From positions 1-64,000 of the forward strand of contig JASKOM010000009.1 in assembly GCA_030152305.1 (NCBI GenBank): a stretch of DNA of 64,000 bases, read 5' to 3'. Of this stretch, positions 61,348-64,000 are shown piece by piece (position 1 is the stretch's first letter; every line of letters starts with the position of its first letter). A program made the translations under genes and the position numbers. The DNA comes from Campylobacterota bacterium (GTDB lineage: Bacteria; Campylobacterota; Campylobacteria; Campylobacterales; Thiovulaceae). Below the pieces are notes generated by a model. That model searched no databases and was not told where the DNA came from. It worked only from the letters and a program-made list of their open reading frames with translations.

Positions 61348-62208
61348 TTAATCTCGCCATCTTTTTGTGAGATCTTTATAATCTTCGATTCGTCGATCTC
61401 TAAAAAAAGGCCAAATTTCTCGCATCTCTTTTGTCTCTTGTCGTGTTACTTCAGCATATAAAATTTCTTCTTGATCAGCTGAAGCTCTAGCAATTTCTTC
61501 ACCTTTGGCATTTAAAATAAAACTATTGCCCCAGAAAGTTATACCTTTATAAGTTCCAGAAGGATCTTTTTCAAAACCGATTCGATTTGCTGTTGCAACA
61601 GGAATACCATTAGCAATTGCATGAGCTTTTTGAATTGTTTGCCACCTCATCAATTGAGAAGCTGTTTCGCTTTCGCCTTCTTCTTCTAACCAGCCAATAG
61701 CCGTAGGATAAATTAAAATTTCTGCTCCAGCCATTGCCATTAATCTTGAAGCTTCAGGATACCATTGATCCCAACAAATTAAAACACCAAGTCGTCCAAC
61801 AGAAGTATCAACTGGAACGAAACCTAAATCACCTTCTGTGAAATAAAATTTTTCATAATATGCTGGATCGTCTGGAATGTGCATTTTTCGATATTTTCCT
61901 GCAATTGAACCATCTCGTTCAAAAACAAAAGCCGTATTGTGATAAAGTCCTTCAGCTCGTTTTTCAAAAAGCGAAGTAACAAGAACTATTTTATTTTCTT
62001 TTGCAACATTGCTCCAAAACTTTAAATCATTTTCAAAATTTTGAGCATATTTAAAATTTAAAACATCTTCAGTTACACAAAAATATGGCGATTGATGAAG
62101 TTCCTGAAGAATGATGAGGTCAGCTTTTTGCGAAGCTTCTTGAACTTTTAAAGCGATGTCATTATTTACATTTTCGCTATATCGTGTTTGAATAACTGCT
62201 AATTTCAT
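61348..62208 (-). CDS. aguB: Carbon-nitrogen hydrolase, N-carbamoylputrescine amidase type
   Basis: 286 residues of the nitrilase superfamily. Triad visible: Glu in LIILQELHQSPYFC, Lys in GKYRKMHIPDD and Cys in LGVLICWDQWYPEASR. PTAIGWLEEEGESETASQLM, MRWQTIQKAHAIANGIPVAT and FFRDRRIEDYKDL fit AguB, which frees putrescine from N-carbamoylputrescine. Two GATGAGGT octamers (61644 minus, 62113). Confidence 0.93.
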   Translation of the reverse strand: MKLAVIQTRYSENVNNDIALKVQEASQKADLIILQELHQSPYFCVTEDVLNFKYAQNFENDLKFWSNVAKENKIVLVTSLFEKRAEGLYHNTAFVFERDGSIAGKYRKMHIPDDPAYYEKFYFTEGDLGFVPVDTSVGRLGVLICWDQWYPEASRLMAMAGAEILIYPTAIGWLEEEGESETASQLMRWQTIQKAHAIANGIPVATANRIGFEKDPSGTYKGITFWGNSFILNAKGEEIARASADQEEILYAEVTRQETKEMREIWPFFRDRRIEDYKDLTKRWRD

Positions 62209-62235
62209 GATTTTGCCTTTATTAAAATTTATTTT

Positions 62236-64000
62236 TTAAGCTATTTTTTCTTCAACTTTGAATTTTTTAAGTTCTTCGTCAAGAACAGAAATATTTTGGT
62301 ATAAACTGGAAACGGTTTCTTCGATTTCTTCAACTGATAGCATATTTGAATACGAAGCTGATTTTAATTTATTAATCGAATCAACAATTCCGCCATTTTC
62401 AGATGATAAAGTTTCAGAATTTGACACATTTTTTGAAGCCATATTATTAATAAAATAAATAATTTTTAATATATCATCTGTGTTTTTGCCAATAAATGCC
62501 GAAATCTGTAAAAGTTTTCTAATTTCATTGCTATTTATTTCAACATCTCGAGAAAATATTTCGATATTTTCAGAAATAACATTTATTTCTCGTTCAACTC
62601 GTTTTAAATCATGTTGAGTTTTTTCAGCTAATTCTCGAATGCTTTCAGCGATAACTTCAAAACCTTTTCCGCTATCACCAGCATTTGCTGCTTCGATAGC
62701 TGTATTTAAAGCAAGAAGATCAGTTTGTGTTGTAATTTCAGAAATATCATCAATGGCTCGTTTTACATCTTTACTATTTTTAATTAATTCTTTCATTTTT
62801 TGAGAAAGTTCATCTTCATTTTTAGAAGTCATATTAACTCGACTGTTCATTTCTATAATGCTATTTTTAATTATTTCAATTTTATTTTTTGTATTACCAA
62901 GATGTTTTTGAGTATCATTAAGTGAAATAACATTAATAGCAATAATATTATTAATTTGAGAACTTTTTTCGGATATATATTTAATTTGAGTTGATTCGTC
63001 AGTAATTTGTTGTTTGATATCTGAAGAATTGCCTCTAAGTTGAGTTGAAATTTCGACATTGACTTTACTACTATCAACAGCTTTTTTAATTGTTCCACGA
63101 ACTTTTTCAATAAACGAATTAATATGTTTTGCTAAAACTGAAAGTTCATCATTTGTTGAAATTGCGAGTTTTTTAGTTAAATCACCATCGCCACTTAATA
63201 AATTCAAAGCTGTTTCAGTCAAATGTTTAATAGGATCTAAAATAAATTTCTTAGAAATAAAAGTTGAAACAGCAATTGCAACAATAAAAAGAACAGACAT
63301 AATAATAATTAATCTATAAAAAATGGCAAATAATCTATTATAAAAATCTTGTTCAAAAGCTAAAGCTTCATTTTCGATGTCATCAACATAAACACCAGTT
63401 CCAATTACCCAACCCCATTCTGGAAAGAGTTTGACATAAGATAATTTAGGTTCTATATTTCCTGTTGATTCTTTTAACCAATTATATTTAACAACACCAT
63501 GACTAAATTTTTCAATTTTCATTGACATTTCTTTAAATGGATGAATGCCTTTTGGATCTGTTACTTTTGCCATATTTTGTTTTTCAAGATCTGGTGAAAT
63601 TGGATGCATAATCATATTCATCATTCGATCTTGAATCCAGAAATAGCCATCTTTTTTATCGCTATATCTCAAAGATCGAAGAGTTGATTGAGCTTCAAGT
63701 TTCATTTTTTCTTCGAAACTATCAACATAAACACCAGTTCCGATAATCCAACCGAGAGGTTTAAATAAAATAACAAACGAGACTTTATCTTGAGGAGTAT
63801 CAAAACCTGGTTTATTCCATTTATAATTTACGAAACCTTTATTTTCAGAACTTGCTTTAATAACTTCATTCATTTCAACAAATAATTTTTTGCCATCTGG
63901 ATCTGCCATTTTCGAAATATCTTTGCCATCTAAAGCTGGTTTAATCGGGTGCATAATCATTTCAAGATTTAAATTATGAATCCAAAAATAACCATCAGTT
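62236..64000 (-). CDS. Methyl-accepting chemotaxis protein with Cache domains (N-terminus outside window)
   Basis: The open frame runs past the right edge: upstream of the ATG at 63960 it continues DGYFWIHNLNLE. Two Cache-type sensor units are seen (GTGVYVDSFEEK and, after DGYFWIQDRMMNMIMHP, GTGVYVDDIENEA), then a membrane helix (IMSVLFIVAIAVSTFI), a HAMP domain (ILDPIKHLTETALNLL) and the signalling domain with QTDLLALNTAIEAANAGDSG and KGFEVIAESIRELAEKTQHD. The signalling hairpin is short, typical of Campylobacterota receptors. Ligand unknown. Confidence 0.92.
   Translation of the reverse strand, partial: TDGYFWIHNLNLEMIMHPIKPALDGKDISKMADPDGKKLFVEMNEVIKASSENKGFVNYKWNKPGFDTPQDKVSFVILFKPLGWIIGTGVYVDSFEEKMKLEAQSTLRSLRYSDKKDGYFWIQDRMMNMIMHPISPDLEKQNMAKVTDPKGIHPFKEMSMKIEKFSHGVVKYNWLKESTGNIEPKLSYVKLFPEWGWVIGTGVYVDDIENEALAFEQDFYNRLFAIFYRLIIIMSVLFIVAIAVSTFISKKFILDPIKHLTETALNLLSGDGDLTKKLAISTNDELSVLAKHINSFIEKVRGTIKKAVDSSKVNVEISTQLRGNSSDIKQQITDESTQIKYISEKSSQINNIIAINVISLNDTQKHLGNTKNKIEIIKNSIIEMNSRVNMTSKNEDELSQKMKELIKNSKDVKRAIDDISEITTQTDLLALNTAIEAANAGDSGKGFEVIAESIRELAEKTQHDLKRVEREINVISENIEIFSRDVEINSNEIRKLLQISAFIGKNTDDILKIIYFINNMASKNVSNSETLSSENGGIVDSINKLKSASYSNMLSVEEIEETVSSLYQNISVLDEELKKFKVEEKIA

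Larger units (their letters stand above)
1567..62120. repeat. Dispersed octamer family GATGAGGT (39 copies)
   Basis: Exact copies on the plus strand start at 2330, 5131, 5890, 7451, 12993, 14553, 20742, 21904, 25784, 27802, 28958, 32852, 37299, 38315, 43309, 45136, 50520, 56622, 59145 and 62113; on the minus strand the ACCTCATC copies start at 1567, 4744, 7648, 10731, 13004, 13916, 16877, 25410, 28142, 30998, 34422, 35868, 38797, 44170, 48933, 50003, 56140, 59403 and 61644. The preferred context is C before (25 of 39) and C after (22 of 39). All are in coding sequence. Confidence 0.85.

Noticed and set aside
1567-62120. GATGAGGT as a Chi or KOPS site
   Set aside because: Orientation is 20 to 19 with no local skew, whereas Chi and KOPS are strand-biased. 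Not fully excluded without the replication direction.

Overview
The window is AT-rich, gene-dense DNA from a bacterium that looks like a member of the Campylobacterota (Epsilonproteobacteria). The basis is the gene set: CmoB of the Campylobacter type, an MqnD-like futalosine-pathway enzyme, an Opr-type porin, FliG, SiaB/SiaC proteins, a MarR-controlled RND pump and a Cache-type chemoreceptor. Glu is almost always GAA and Arg is often CGA. A Thiovulum-like or other low-GC lineage is possible, but the sequence alone does not fix the genus. No rRNA or tRNA gene was recognised.

Layout. 1-564: 5' part of a tnpB (IS200/IS605 type) and its hairpin-rich end. 658-6821: a type I-B-like CRISPR locus (cas8 with a frameshift, cas7, cas5, cas3, then 10 repeats and 9 spacers). 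The array leader plus its first repeat is duplicated in front of cas8. No cas6, cas1, cas2 or cas4 is present. 6771-9910 (minus): cmoB, ilvH, ilvB. 10159-14609: ankyrin protein, folE, a 48-residue mini-AIM24, tpx, a FAD oxidoreductase, comM. 14615-20006: two SpoIIE-type phosphatases, SiaB, SiaC and an HD-GYP protein, a partner-switch module apparently wired to c-di-GMP breakdown. 20033-23140: diheme cytochrome, then an accessory patch of Rha and Bro-N antirepressor-like genes, each divergent from a small DNA-binding-like protein, among palindromic repeats. 23276-29136 (minus): DUF1566 protein, MidA-like methyltransferase, large lipoprotein. 29318-35174: small ORF, protein kinase, ZorA-like channel, ZorB-like OmpA protein, WD40-like propeller. 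35240-41450 (minus): tolC-acrB-acrA-marR efflux operon with a palindromic operator. 41722-49013: accessory region with two KilA-N proteins, an amber-interrupted restriction-modification gene, a pentapeptide-like membrane protein and a regulator pair. 49380-64000: mostly housekeeping genes (trpB, porin, lytic transglycosylase, pgi, ffh, ubiE/menG, fliG, frameshifted psiE, mqnD, two rhodaneses, SMR pump, aguB, MCP).

The most unusual signals are these. (1) The octamer GATGAGGT occurs 39 times on the two strands (20 plus, 19 minus), always inside genes and roughly 40 times more often than base composition predicts. It behaves like a DNA uptake sequence, and comM is in the window. (2) A four-gene operon couples a eukaryotic-like kinase and a beta-propeller to a Zorya/MotAB-like channel pair, a plausible undescribed defence or signalling system. 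(3) The 91-bp leader-repeat duplication bracketing the cas operon puts a CRISPR repeat into the likely 5' UTR of the cas mRNA. (4) Three antirepressor-like genes share one C-terminal domain but have three different N-terminal domains (Rha, Bro-N, KilA-N).
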